This document shows positions 16,398 through 23,988 of a DNA stretch of 33,277 bases, in pieces; within the stretch, counting starts at the first letter, position 1, and each line of letters begins with the position of its first letter. Under the pieces are notes generated by a model. The model had not been told where the DNA came from. It saw only the letters and a list, made by a program, of their open reading frames with translations, and ran no database searches. Where the stretch lies: contig CABQJB010000002.1 in assembly GCA_902464195.1 (NCBI GenBank), positions 1 through 33,277 on the forward strand, read 5' to 3'. Made by a program: the position numbers and the translations under genes. Source of the DNA: an uncultured Megasphaera sp. GTDB taxonomy: Bacteria; Bacillota; Negativicutes; Veillonellales; Megasphaeraceae.

Positions 16398-17492
16398 CTA
16401 TAAATCATCAAAACTATCTTTTAAACGGTCCATTTCCCGCAAAGCCTTACCGGCTCCGTTGGCGACGCACAACAGTGGCTCATCGCAGAGATACGCTGCC
16501 ATACCTGTCGTCTGGGAAATGAGGCGGTCGAAACTATCCAGGAGCAGGCCACCACCGGTGAGGACGATGCCATGGTCGGCAATGTCCGCCGCCAGTTCAG
16601 GCGGTGTCTTTTCCAGGATGGAAACGATGGTCTTGAGTACGGTCTGGATTGGTTCGTCCAGGGCCTGGCGGATTTCCTGCGAGTCGATATCGACCGACGT
16701 CGGCAGGCCCGTTTCCGTGCTGCGGCCGCGGACGTCAGCCGTCATGCGCCGGCCGTCGCCCATGGCCGTGCCGATGAGTATCTTCAGTTCTTCTGCCGTA
16801 TGCTGGCCGATAGCGATGTGCTTGATTTTTTCCAGATAGCGGATAATCGCTTCATCGAAGGTGTTACTGCCGATGCGCAGCGATTCGCTGATGACGACGC
16901 CGCTCAGACTGAGGACGGCGACGTCCGTCGTTCCGCCGCCCATGTCGACGACCATGGAGCCGTTGGACGTGGCAATGTCCAAACCGGCACCGATAGCGGC
17001 TGCCAGCGGTTCTTCCATGACCGTCGTCTTGCGGGCGCCGGCCTGCATGGCCGCTTCGATGACGGCCCGCCGTTCGACGTTGGTGACGCTCGACGGGACG
17101 CAGATGACGACGCGGGGCTTAAAGATCAGGGCCTTGCCGATAGCCTTGCGGATGAAGTAGCGCAGCATGTATTCTGTCGCATCGTAGTCGGCAATGACGC
17201 CGTTGCGCAGCGGATGGTAAGCGTGGATGTTGCGCGGCGTCCGCCCCAGCATAGCCTGGGCTTCGCGACCGATGGCGACAACTTTGTTTTCCATCGTATC
17301 GACGGCGATGACAGCCGGTTCATTGACGACAATGCCCCGGTTCTTGACGAACACGATGATATTGGCCGTCCCCAGGTCGATGGCAATATCGCTGCCGAAC
17401 CAGTTGGCCAGAAAGAACGAGTGGGACTGCTTCGGCTGTACTCTTTTCTTAGTTTTCTTCTTCCTCAATATTGACGCGAACAATGTCTGCAC
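16398..17492 (-). CDS. mreB: MreB, actin-like rod-shape/cell-wall elongation protein
   Basis: MreB forms membrane-associated filaments that guide peptidoglycan synthesis. The 364-residue reading shows the actin-fold phosphate-1 motif DLGTAN (39-44), phosphate-2 VVDMGGGTTD (181-190) and the adenosine motif VLTGGG. The proposed start is a GTG at 17492, which follows AAAGG by 4 bases and overlaps the end of murA by 44 bases. It gives a 30-residue Lys-rich and aromatic N-terminal extension (KKKTKKR...FFLANWFG) before the usual MreB start region, possibly a membrane-binding segment. A later non-ATG start cannot be excluded. MreCD and PBP2 do not follow, so this may be an Mbl/MreBH-type paralogue tied to the envelope cluster. 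The murA-mreB pairing occurs in other Firmicutes. Confidence 0.92.
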   Translation of the reverse strand: MQTLFASILRKKKTKKRVQPKQSHSFFLANWFGSDIAIDLGTANIIVFVKNRGIVVNEPAVIAVDTMENKVVAIGREAQAMLGRTPRNIHAYHPLRNGVIADYDATEYMLRYFIRKAIGKALIFKPRVVICVPSSVTNVERRAVIEAAMQAGARKTTVMEEPLAAAIGAGLDIATSNGSMVVDMGGGTTDVAVLSLSGVVISESLRIGSNTFDEAIIRYLEKIKHIAIGQHTAEELKILIGTAMGDGRRMTADVRGRSTETGLPTSVDIDSQEIRQALDEPIQTVLKTIVSILEKTPPELAADIADHGIVLTGGGLLLDSFDRLISQTTGMAAYLCDEPLLCVANGAGKALREMDRLKDSFDDL

Positions 17493-18723
17493 CTAGCCTT
17501 TGTAATTTTAATACGAGATTATCATAACCGCGGTCGATGTGGTATAAATAGCCGACTTCCGTTTCCCCTTCGGCGACGAGGCCGGCCAGGACCAAAGCAG
17601 CACCGGCCCGCAGGTCCGTCGCATTGACAGATGCGCCTTTGAGTCTGGGTACGCCTTCGACGATGGCGCTGCGGCCTTCGATGCGGATCTTGGCGCCCAT
17701 GCGCTTGAATTCGTCGACGTGCATGAAGCGGTTTTCAAAGACCGTTTCGGTGACGACACTCGTCCCCTGGCAGATAGTCGTCAGGGCCATGAACTGGGCC
17801 TGCATATCTGTCGGGAAACCAGGATACGGCAGTGTCTTGATGTCGGCCGGACGAAGCGGCTCATGGCCGATGACGCGGATGCCGTCGATTTCTTCCTGGA
17901 CTTCGGCGCCGACTTCCTTCAGTTTGGAAATGAGGGGCTTCAAGTGTTCCGAAATGGCATTCTCTACGAAGACATTGCCCTGGGTCATGGCCGCGCCGAC
18001 CATGAAGGTACCCGCTTCGATGCGGTCGGGGATGACGGCGTGGTTGGCACCGTGCAGTTCTTTGACGCCTTCGATGCGGATGACGTTGGTACCGGCACCG
18101 CGGATGTTGGCGCCCATACTGTTGAGGTATGTTGCCAAGTCGACGATTTCCGGTTCTTCTGCGGCATTTTCCAGAACCGTCTTGCCGTCAGCCATGGATG
18201 CAGCCATGAGGATATTTTCCGTAGCGCCGACGCTGGGGAAATCCAGGTATATCTGTGCCCCTTTGAGGCCATTCGGCGCCGTCGCTTCGATGTCCCCGTT
18301 TTCCAGGTTGATGACGGCCCCCATGGCTTCAAAAGCTTTGAGGTGCAGGTCGATAGGACGGGCACCGATGGAGCAGCCACCGGGCAGGGAAATCTGGGCC
18401 CTCCCCTTGCGGGCCAGTAAAGGTCCCATAACCAAAAAAGATGCACGCATACGGCGTACTAAATCATACGGAGCCGTCGTCGATGTCAGCTCATGGGCAT
18501 CGATGACCAGTGTATCTCTTTCAGGATGTTCTATATGAACGCCGAGGGACGCGATGACGTCACAGACGGTATGTACGTCGGCTAATTTCGGGATTTCTGT
18601 CAATGTACTCTGCGTCGTTCCCAGCATAGATGCGACAATGATAGGCAGCACGGCATTTTTAGCCCCGCTGACGCGAACCGTACCCTGTAAGGGTTTTCCA
18701 CCATGAATAACAAGTTTCTCCAA
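17449..18723 (-). CDS. murA: UDP-N-acetylglucosamine 1-carboxyvinyltransferase
   Basis: MurA carries out the first committed step of peptidoglycan synthesis, transferring enolpyruvate from PEP to UDP-GlcNAc in the cytoplasm. This 424-residue protein is of normal length. It has Lys22 in SGAKNAVLP, the catalytic cysteine at residue 117 in LPGGCSIGARPIDLHL (the fosfomycin target; Cys is kept, not Asp), and the conserved FPTDMQAQFMAL segment. The start is a TTG at 18723 with AGGAGG 8 bases upstream; no ATG fits. It begins the operon murA-mreB-biotinyl-fold-S55-like. Firmicutes often carry two MurA paralogues; which one this is cannot be told here. Confidence 0.96.
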   Translation of the reverse strand: MEKLVIHGGKPLQGTVRVSGAKNAVLPIIVASMLGTTQSTLTEIPKLADVHTVCDVIASLGVHIEHPERDTLVIDAHELTSTTAPYDLVRRMRASFLVMGPLLARKGRAQISLPGGCSIGARPIDLHLKAFEAMGAVINLENGDIEATAPNGLKGAQIYLDFPSVGATENILMAASMADGKTVLENAAEEPEIVDLATYLNSMGANIRGAGTNVIRIEGVKELHGANHAVIPDRIEAGTFMVGAAMTQGNVFVENAISEHLKPLISKLKEVGAEVQEEIDGIRVIGHEPLRPADIKTLPYPGFPTDMQAQFMALTTICQGTSVVTETVFENRFMHVDEFKRMGAKIRIEGRSAIVEGVPRLKGASVNATDLRAGAALVLAGLVAEGETEVGYLYHIDRGYDNLVLKLQRLGADIVRVNIEEEEN

Positions 18724-18822
18724 TTCTGGTGCCTCCTAATACTATTCGAGTAGTTTATTCTAAATGGCCCAAAGGCAATGGCGCCTAAGGTGCCATTATG
18801 AGCATATAATTACTATCAAGTC

Positions 18823-18831
18823 ATTGTACCA
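18823..18831 (-). promoter_or_regulatory. Candidate extended -10 promoter for murA
   Basis: The minus strand reads TGGTACAAT about 100 bases upstream of the murA TTG. The -35 position falls in the T-run of the glpX terminator and reads TTTTTT. In the leader that follows, AATGGC/GCCATT arms (18776-18796) could form a small stem-loop. Confidence 0.45.
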
Positions 18832-18846
18832 TAAAAGGGGAGAAAA

Positions 18847-18881
18847 AAAAAGGGCTTGTCGCCGTGCGACAAGCCCTTTTT
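18847..18881 (-). terminator. Intrinsic terminator after glpX
   Basis: A long stem (AAAAGGGCTTGTCGC / GCGACAAGCCCTTTT) with a tiny loop is flanked by A and T runs on either side, so it can work on both strands. It lies about 230 bases after glpX and just before the murA promoter. Confidence 0.85.
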
Positions 18882-18884
18882 AAG

Positions 18885-19083
18885 CTGTAGGGGTCGCCAC
18901 GTGGGCGACCCGCTGGATATTTGATGACGTCTCCCCAATCTGGAAAATCACTCATATTCTGGAGCGGGCTTGCCACGTGCAAGCCCCTACAGACGTAATC
19001 CCTCGGAAATTTTCAACCTACAAGCGGGACGCTGACTGCTGACTGCGGCCTGCTGCGGGCCGCCCTCTGGGACGGCCCCTACG
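18885..19083. repeat. Three copies of the GTAGGGG...CCCGC palindrome between murA and glpX
   Basis: Copies stand at 18885-18913 (arms TCGCC/GGCGA), 18964-18991 (CTTGCC/GCAAG, opposite orientation) and 19055-19083 (GGGCCGCCC/GGGACGGCCC, CTCT centre). A truncated fragment GCGGGACGCTGAC is at 19024. CTGACTGC and GCGGCCTGC words surround the last copy. Nothing coding was seen in 18724-19108. Confidence 0.8.
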
Positions 19084-19108
19084 GACTGCGGCCTGCGGCC
19101 TGCGGTCT

Positions 19109-20074
19109 CTACAAATGAATGCTCCATTTGGCTTTCTTGTCGAAGCGGTGGAACGTGTCGATGAAGCGGATTGTTCCGCTCTTGTAGCGCATGACGACGG
19201 ACATGGTACGGGCGCCGCCGCCAAAGTACTGGACGCCGCGCATCATGGGCGTATCGGTGATGGCCGTCGCCGAGAAGATGCAGTCATCGCCTTTGACCAG
19301 GTCGTCGAGGGTCATGACGCGGTTGATGTCATCGATGCCCATTTCCCAACAGCGCTTCCGTTCTTCATCGGTGTATGGGATGAGACGGGCCTGCATATCG
19401 CCGCCCAGGCATTTCAGGGCCGCTGCGGCCAGAACGCCTTCCGGAGCGCCGCCGATACCCATGAGGACGTGGACACCGGATCCTTCGATGCCGGCATCGA
19501 CAGCCGGCGAGACGTCACCGTCCGTGATGAGCTTGATGCGGGCGCCGGCACTGCGGCACTCGTCGATGATTTCCTGATGGCGCGGCCTGTCGAGGATGAC
19601 GACGGTCAGATCGTCGATGCCCCGTTCCAGGCCTTCGGCGATGCGGCGCAGGTTTTCCTGTACCGGCTGGGTCAGGTCGATGCGCCCCTTAGCCCGCGGG
19701 CCGACGCAGAGCTTTTCCATGTACATATCCGGGGCGTGGAGCAAGTTCCCCTTGCGGGCAATGGCCATGACAGCAATGGACCCATCCTGGCCTTTCGCCG
19801 TCAAATTCGTCCCTTCCAGCGGATCGACGGCGATATCGACTTCCGTACCACCGGCGCCGACTTTTTCGCCGATATAGAGCATCGGCGCTTCATCCATTTC
19901 GCCTTCGCCGATGACGACGGTCCCATCAATAGGGACTGTCGACAAAATCGAATGCATCCCGTCGACAGCCAGCTGGTCGGCGCCCATCTTGTCGCCTTTC
20001 CCCATAAGGCGGCCGGCCTTGACGGCAGCCGCTTCCGTAACGCGGACAAATTCCAAGGTCAATACGCGATCCAT
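19109..20074 (-). CDS. glpX: Class II fructose-1,6-bisphosphatase (GlpX)
   Basis: GlpX hydrolyses fructose-1,6-bisphosphate to fructose-6-phosphate in gluconeogenesis. The 321-residue protein has the metal-binding motifs GEGEMDEA (56-63) and DPLEGT (84-89), plus ITDGDVSPA and MGIGGAPEGVLAAAALKCLG, all typical of the class II family. The length matches E. coli GlpX (336). The ATG at 20074 follows AGGAGG 6-7 bases upstream. It stands alone: the serS operon terminator lies upstream (20136-20168) and its own terminator downstream. An AT-rich stretch at 20085-20120 probably holds the promoter but I could not settle on hexamers. In several bacteria GlpX also acts on sedoheptulose-1,7-bisphosphate, which cannot be judged here. 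Confidence 0.96.
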   Translation of the reverse strand: MDRVLTLEFVRVTEAAAVKAGRLMGKGDKMGADQLAVDGMHSILSTVPIDGTVVIGEGEMDEAPMLYIGEKVGAGGTEVDIAVDPLEGTNLTAKGQDGSIAVMAIARKGNLLHAPDMYMEKLCVGPRAKGRIDLTQPVQENLRRIAEGLERGIDDLTVVILDRPRHQEIIDECRSAGARIKLITDGDVSPAVDAGIEGSGVHVLMGIGGAPEGVLAAAALKCLGGDMQARLIPYTDEERKRCWEMGIDDINRVMTLDDLVKGDDCIFSATAITDTPMMRGVQYFGGGARTMSVVMRYKSGTIRFIDTFHRFDKKAKWSIHL

Positions 20075-20135
20075 AGTGAACCTCCTGTCTAAAAATAATC
20101 AAAACACATATATAGTATTACTTCTAGACAGAGTG

Positions 20136-20168
20136 GAAAAACTCCTGCCTCGGGGCAGGAGTTTTTTT
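20136..20168 (-). terminator. Intrinsic terminator after the serine operon
   Basis: A 9-bp perfect stem ACTCCTGCC / GGCAGGAGT with a TCGG loop is flanked by A4 and T7 runs. It is about 210 bases after serS and upstream of glpX. On the minus strand it is followed by five T residues; on the plus strand by seven. Confidence 0.85.
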
Positions 20169-20199
20169 GTTCATCGTAGGTCGTTCGTCACAGACCTTG

Positions 20200-20241
20200 C
20201 CTCTCCTCATAGGAGAGGTGGCCTGAAAGGCCGGAGAGGTT
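20200..20241. repeat. Double hairpin element (CCTCTCCT / AGGAGAGG / GGCC...GGCC / GGAGAGG)
   Basis: CCTCTCCT (20200-20207) can pair with AGGAGAGG (20211-20218) or with GGAGAGG (20233-20239), with a GGCC-TGAAA-GGCC stem between. The alternative pairings make a compact switch-like fold. No coding sequence overlaps it. Confidence 0.6.
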
Positions 20242-20260
20242 GAACCGCTCAAATTCACAG

Positions 20261-20338
20261 GCGGACGCCCCACGTGGGCGCCCCTACAGCGAACTACGGC
20301 CTTCGACAAGCGGGACGCCCTTTGGGCGTCCCCTACGA
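20261..20338. repeat. Two tandem-oriented copies of the palindromic repeat after serS
   Basis: One copy at 20261-20288 has the CCACGTGG centre with GCGCCCCTAC at its end. The other at 20310-20338 has arms GGGACGCCC/GGGCGTCCC around TTT and the end CCCCTACG. Both are in the same orientation, about 50 bases apart. Apart from these, the double hairpin and the terminator, 20075-20378 holds nothing I can identify. Confidence 0.8.
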
Positions 20339-20378
20339 ACGCGCCCTGCGAACTGCGACCGGTGGGCCGGAACGGCCC

Positions 20379-21659
20379 TTACTGCTTCGTAATCACGTCG
20401 CAGTGCATGTACGGGCGGAGGACTTCCGGTACGATGACGGAGCCGTCAGCCTGCTGGTAGTTTTCCAGGATAGCGGCGACGGTACGGCCGACGGCCAGAC
20501 CGGAGCCGTTCAGGGTATGGACGAATTCCGGTTTCGATTTCGGTGTGCGGCGGAAGCGGATATTAGCCCGGCGTGCCTGGAAATCTTCCGTATTGGAGCA
20601 CGACGAGATTTCACGGTATTTCCCCTGAGCCGGGAACCATACTTCGACGTCGAAGGTCTTGGCAGCGGAGAAGCCGATATCGCCTGTGCAGAGGCAGACG
20701 ACGTGGTACGGCAGACCCAGGGCCTTGAGGATGTCTTCGGCGTTGTTAGTCAGTTTATCGAGTTCGTCATAGCTCGTTTCCGGAGCGACGTATTTAACCA
20801 TTTCGACTTTGTGGAACTGGTGCTGGCGGATGAGGCCCCGCGTATCGCGGCCAGCCGAACCGGCTTCGGCACGGAAGCACGGCGTCATGGCCGTGAAGTA
20901 GATCGGCAGCTTGGCACCGTCGATGATTTCACCGCGGTAGTAGTTGGTCAGTGGTACTTCTGCCGTCGGAATCATGTACATTTCTTCGCCTTCGACGTTG
21001 AGTTTGTACATATCTTCGTAGAACTTCGGCAGCTGGCCTGTACCGGTCATGGAATCACGGTTGACGATATACGGCGGAATGACTTCGGTGTAGCCGTCCT
21101 TTTCCGTATGCTGGTCGAGCATGAAGTTGTAGACAGCGCGTTCCAGGCGGGCACCGGCGCCGATGTAATAGTAGAAGCGGGCACCGGTTACTTTAGCAGC
21201 CCGTTCGGAATCGAGGATACCCAGTTTTTCACCGACGTCCCAATGATTGAGGGGCTGGAAATCGAACTTCGTCGGTTCGCCCCATTTGCGGACTTCCGGG
21301 TTGTCGCTGTCATCGTTGCCGACGGGAACCGAGGGGTGGCACATATTGGGGATCATGAGCTGGATAGCGCGCATGTCAGCTTCGACTTTCTTGACTTCTT
21401 TATCGAGGACATCGATGTCGTCGCCGAGCTTCTTCATAGCTGCGATCTGAGCGTCTGCATTTTCTTTGTTGCGTTTGAGCTGGCTGATTTCCTTGGTAAC
21501 CGTATTGCGTTCGTTCTTCATGGCTTCGACTTTCTGAAGAATGTCACGGCGCTGGTTGTCCAAAGCGACGAAAGCGTCGACATCGGCTTTGGCATGGCGG
21601 TTCTTAATATTTTCTTTGACTTCTTCCACGTGTTCGCGGATGAATTTCGTATCTAACAT
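20379..21659 (-). CDS. serS: Seryl-tRNA synthetase
   Basis: SerS charges tRNA-Ser (and tRNA-Sec) with serine. The 426-residue protein has the N-terminal antiparallel coiled-coil arm that grips tRNA (about 30-105). The class II catalytic core shows motif 2 CFRAEAGSAGRDTRGLIRQH, the HQFHKVEM segment and motif 3 NGSGLAVGRTVAAILE. Length is normal. The ATG at 21659 follows a GAGGAAGGAAG ribosome site. It ends the operon serC-serA-phosphatase-serS, 54 bases after the phosphatase gene. Serine synthesis and serine charging are thus under one T-box leader. Confidence 0.97.
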   Translation of the reverse strand: MLDTKFIREHVEEVKENIKNRHAKADVDAFVALDNQRRDILQKVEAMKNERNTVTKEISQLKRNKENADAQIAAMKKLGDDIDVLDKEVKKVEADMRAIQLMIPNMCHPSVPVGNDDSDNPEVRKWGEPTKFDFQPLNHWDVGEKLGILDSERAAKVTGARFYYYIGAGARLERAVYNFMLDQHTEKDGYTEVIPPYIVNRDSMTGTGQLPKFYEDMYKLNVEGEEMYMIPTAEVPLTNYYRGEIIDGAKLPIYFTAMTPCFRAEAGSAGRDTRGLIRQHQFHKVEMVKYVAPETSYDELDKLTNNAEDILKALGLPYHVVCLCTGDIGFSAAKTFDVEVWFPAQGKYREISSCSNTEDFQARRANIRFRRTPKSKPEFVHTLNGSGLAVGRTVAAILENYQQADGSVIVPEVLRPYMHCDVITKQ

Positions 21660-21713
21660 GATGTTTTCTTCCTTCCTCAGTAAATATGCTTTTATACCCC
21701 TCGTATTATAGCC

Positions 21714-22358
21714 TTATAAGCCTTTTTGTTCAATACCGCTGAACAAATACCCCATATGATTCGTAGAATTGAGCAGGACCAGGCGCCATACGCCGTCCTG
21801 ACATTCCAAGACGTTGATGCACGTATTATCCTGTTTGATCTGCCAGAAATGACTCATATCCAGTCCCAGGACATCGCAGATGATGGCCTTGTTGACGGCG
21901 TCATGAGCGGCGACGAGGACCGTCTTGCCGTCGTACTTCCGGACGTAATCGTCAAAGGCAGCGCGGGCGCGGACGCGGACATCTTCCAGGGATTCGCCGC
22001 CCTGGCCGGGCATGGTCACCGTATGAGGCTGTGTATGCCAGCGGTGGAATTCTTCAGGATACTTGGCTTCGATTTCATCGGCCAGTTTTCCTTCCCAATC
22101 GCCGTGGTTGATTTCCAGGAGCCTGTCGTCCTTGAGGACCGGCAGGCCGTGGAGATCCGCACAGAAAGAGCAGGTCATGTACGACCGTTCAAGAGGACTG
22201 GAAATGGCTACGTCAATGGGTGTATCCTTCAAGCCTTCGGCGACCATATGCCCCTGCTTGAGGCCCCGTTCGCTCAGGTGCGTATCTTCCTGGCCCTGGT
22301 ATCGTCCTTCAATATTCCATTGTGTTTCGCCGTGGCGAATGAGTATGATGCGTACCAT
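21714..22358 (-). CDS. Histidine phosphatase family enzyme, probable metal-independent phosphoserine phosphatase
   Basis: A 214-residue member of the phosphoglycerate-mutase-like (histidine phosphatase) superfamily. The catalytic pocket is complete: Arg8-His9-Gly-Glu in LIRHGETQWN, Arg58 in SSPLERS, Glu82 in LLEINHGDWEG and His152 in VLVAAHDAVN. Family members include GpmB-type mutases or phosphatases, CobC (alpha-ribazole phosphatase) and the metal-independent phosphoserine phosphatases described in Hydrogenobacter and some other bacteria. The gene lies 12 bases after serA and 54 before serS, in a T-box operon that supplies serine. No HAD-type SerB is in the window. Phosphoserine phosphatase is therefore the best guess, but substrate cannot be read from sequence. 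The ATG at 22358 follows AGGGGG. Confidence 0.85.
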   Translation of the reverse strand: MVRIILIRHGETQWNIEGRYQGQEDTHLSERGLKQGHMVAEGLKDTPIDVAISSPLERSYMTCSFCADLHGLPVLKDDRLLEINHGDWEGKLADEIEAKYPEEFHRWHTQPHTVTMPGQGGESLEDVRVRARAAFDDYVRKYDGKTVLVAAHDAVNKAIICDVLGLDMSHFWQIKQDNTCINVLECQDGVWRLVLLNSTNHMGYLFSGIEQKGL

Positions 22359-22370
22359 AGTTTCCCCCTG

Positions 22371-23963
22371 TTAGTGAATATCGCAGTGAATGAGCTTCAT
22401 ATCGAGGATGCCGTTGATCGAGCGGAGCTTGACCATGATGTCGTTGGGGATGTCATCCTGGACGGCAATGGCCATGATGTTGTTGCCCGACTTGGTCATG
22501 CGGCCGACCTGCATGCCCATGATGTTGATATGGGCCTGGCCGAGGATGGTCGAAATCTGACCGATCATGTTCGGCTGGTCGACGTGCGGTACCAGGAGCA
22601 GGTAGCCTTCGGGCGTGAAGTCGACGCGGTATTCGTCGATCTGGACAATCTTGGCTTCCGTCCCGTTGAACAAGACGCCGACAATGGCGTGTTCGCCCTT
22701 ATTGGTGCGGACCCGGACGGTGACGGAATTGACGAAATAGCCATTGGACTGGCTGTTGATTTCTTTGATGGCAATGTGGCGCGTCTTGGCGACTTCTGCG
22801 GCGTTGACGTAGTTTACCGATTCCTGGAGGATCGGATTGAGGGCCCCTTTGAGGACGGCCGTCGTCAGCAGGCGCGTTTCCGTATCGGCCAGTTCGCCCG
22901 TGTATTCGACTTCGATTTCCTTCATCGGCGCATCGGCCAGGTAAACGGCCAGGTTGCCCATGCGTTCCATGAGGTCGAAATAAGGATGGATGACATTGTA
23001 GACATTGGGCGGTACCGGAGCCATGTTGACAGCCGTAGCAACAGGTTCGCCTTTCAGGGCTTCCATGACGCCTTCGGCGACGTCGACAGAAACGCCAATC
23101 TGAGCTTCGACCGTCGAAGCACCGAGGTGCGGTGTGATGACGACGTTATCCATGCCCAGGAAGGGATTGATATCCTTGGTCAGCGGTTCCGTCGGGAAGA
23201 CGTCGATAGCGGCGCCGGCGACGTGGCCGCTCTTGAGAGCTTCAGCCAGTGCATAAATATCGAGGACAGCCCCGCGGGAAACGTTGATGACCCGGACGCC
23301 GTCTTTCATCTTGGCGATTTCTTCCTTGCCGATGAGGCCCCTCGTTTCCTTGGTCAGCGGCGTATGCATAGTGATGTAGTCCGACCGCTTGAGGAGCGTA
23401 TCCAAGTCGACTTGTTCGACGCCGAGCTGTTTGAACCGTTCTTCCGGGATGTACGGGTCATAGCCGATGGTCTTCATTTCCATGGCCTGCATGCGTTTGG
23501 CAATGCGCGAACCGATGCGGCCGACGCCGATGATGCCGATTGTCTTGTTCTGGAGCTGGATACCCGTAAAGGTCTTGCGGTCCCAGTTGCCGGCCATGAG
23601 CGAATTGTGGGCCTGCGGGATGTGACGGGTAATGGCCATGATCATAGCACAGGTATGTTCCGTAGCGGCCAGGGTGTTGGACGTCGGCGTATTGACGACG
23701 ACGATGCCCCGTGCCGTCGCACTCTTCAAGTCGATGCTGTCGACGCCGACGCCGGCACGGCCGATGACCTTCAAATTCGTAGCCGCTTCGATGACCTTTT
23801 CCGTGACGTGGGTCATGGAGCGGGTAATGAGGCCGTCATATTCGCCGATGCAGTCGATGAGTCCCTGTTCATCGAGATTCTTCTTCACATCTACTTCATA
23901 TCCATTTTCGCGTAAGAGATCTACGCCTTTCATCGATACGTCATCGCTGACTAAAATCTTCAT
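22371..23963 (-). CDS. serA: D-3-phosphoglycerate dehydrogenase
   Basis: SerA oxidises 3-phosphoglycerate to 3-phosphohydroxypyruvate with NAD, the entry step to serine. The 530-residue protein is the long (type 1) form. It has an N-terminal substrate domain and a Rossmann fold with GVGRIG (146-151). The catalytic triad is Arg230 (INVSRGAV), Glu259 (DVFPTEP) and His279 (TPHLGAST). An allosteric-substrate-binding domain follows (about 320-450), and a C-terminal ACT domain (about 455-528) usually senses serine. The ATG at 23963 follows AGGGGGAG. It starts 25 bases after serC and is followed after 12 bases by the phosphatase gene. Feedback inhibition by serine is likely from the ACT domain but not shown. 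Confidence 0.97.
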   Translation of the reverse strand: MKILVSDDVSMKGVDLLRENGYEVDVKKNLDEQGLIDCIGEYDGLITRSMTHVTEKVIEAATNLKVIGRAGVGVDSIDLKSATARGIVVVNTPTSNTLAATEHTCAMIMAITRHIPQAHNSLMAGNWDRKTFTGIQLQNKTIGIIGVGRIGSRIAKRMQAMEMKTIGYDPYIPEERFKQLGVEQVDLDTLLKRSDYITMHTPLTKETRGLIGKEEIAKMKDGVRVINVSRGAVLDIYALAEALKSGHVAGAAIDVFPTEPLTKDINPFLGMDNVVITPHLGASTVEAQIGVSVDVAEGVMEALKGEPVATAVNMAPVPPNVYNVIHPYFDLMERMGNLAVYLADAPMKEIEVEYTGELADTETRLLTTAVLKGALNPILQESVNYVNAAEVAKTRHIAIKEINSQSNGYFVNSVTVRVRTNKGEHAIVGVLFNGTEAKIVQIDEYRVDFTPEGYLLLVPHVDQPNMIGQISTILGQAHINIMGMQVGRMTKSGNNIMAIAVQDDIPNDIMVKLRSINGILDMKLIHCDIH

Positions 23964-23988
23964 TTTATTTCTCCCCCTATATGATACA

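Noticed and set aside
18885..20338. Repeated palindromes as a CRISPR array
   Set aside because: The spacing is irregular, the orientation changes, the arms differ between copies, and no cas gene is near.
21726..23915. A long open frame (729 codons) on the plus strand opposite serA and the phosphatase gene
   Set aside because: It is the complement of two well-supported genes; the GC-rich codon use leaves antisense frames open. No ribosome site or family resemblance. The same holds for other plus-strand frames such as 948-1775, 14882-15838, 20274-21656 and 26008-27315.
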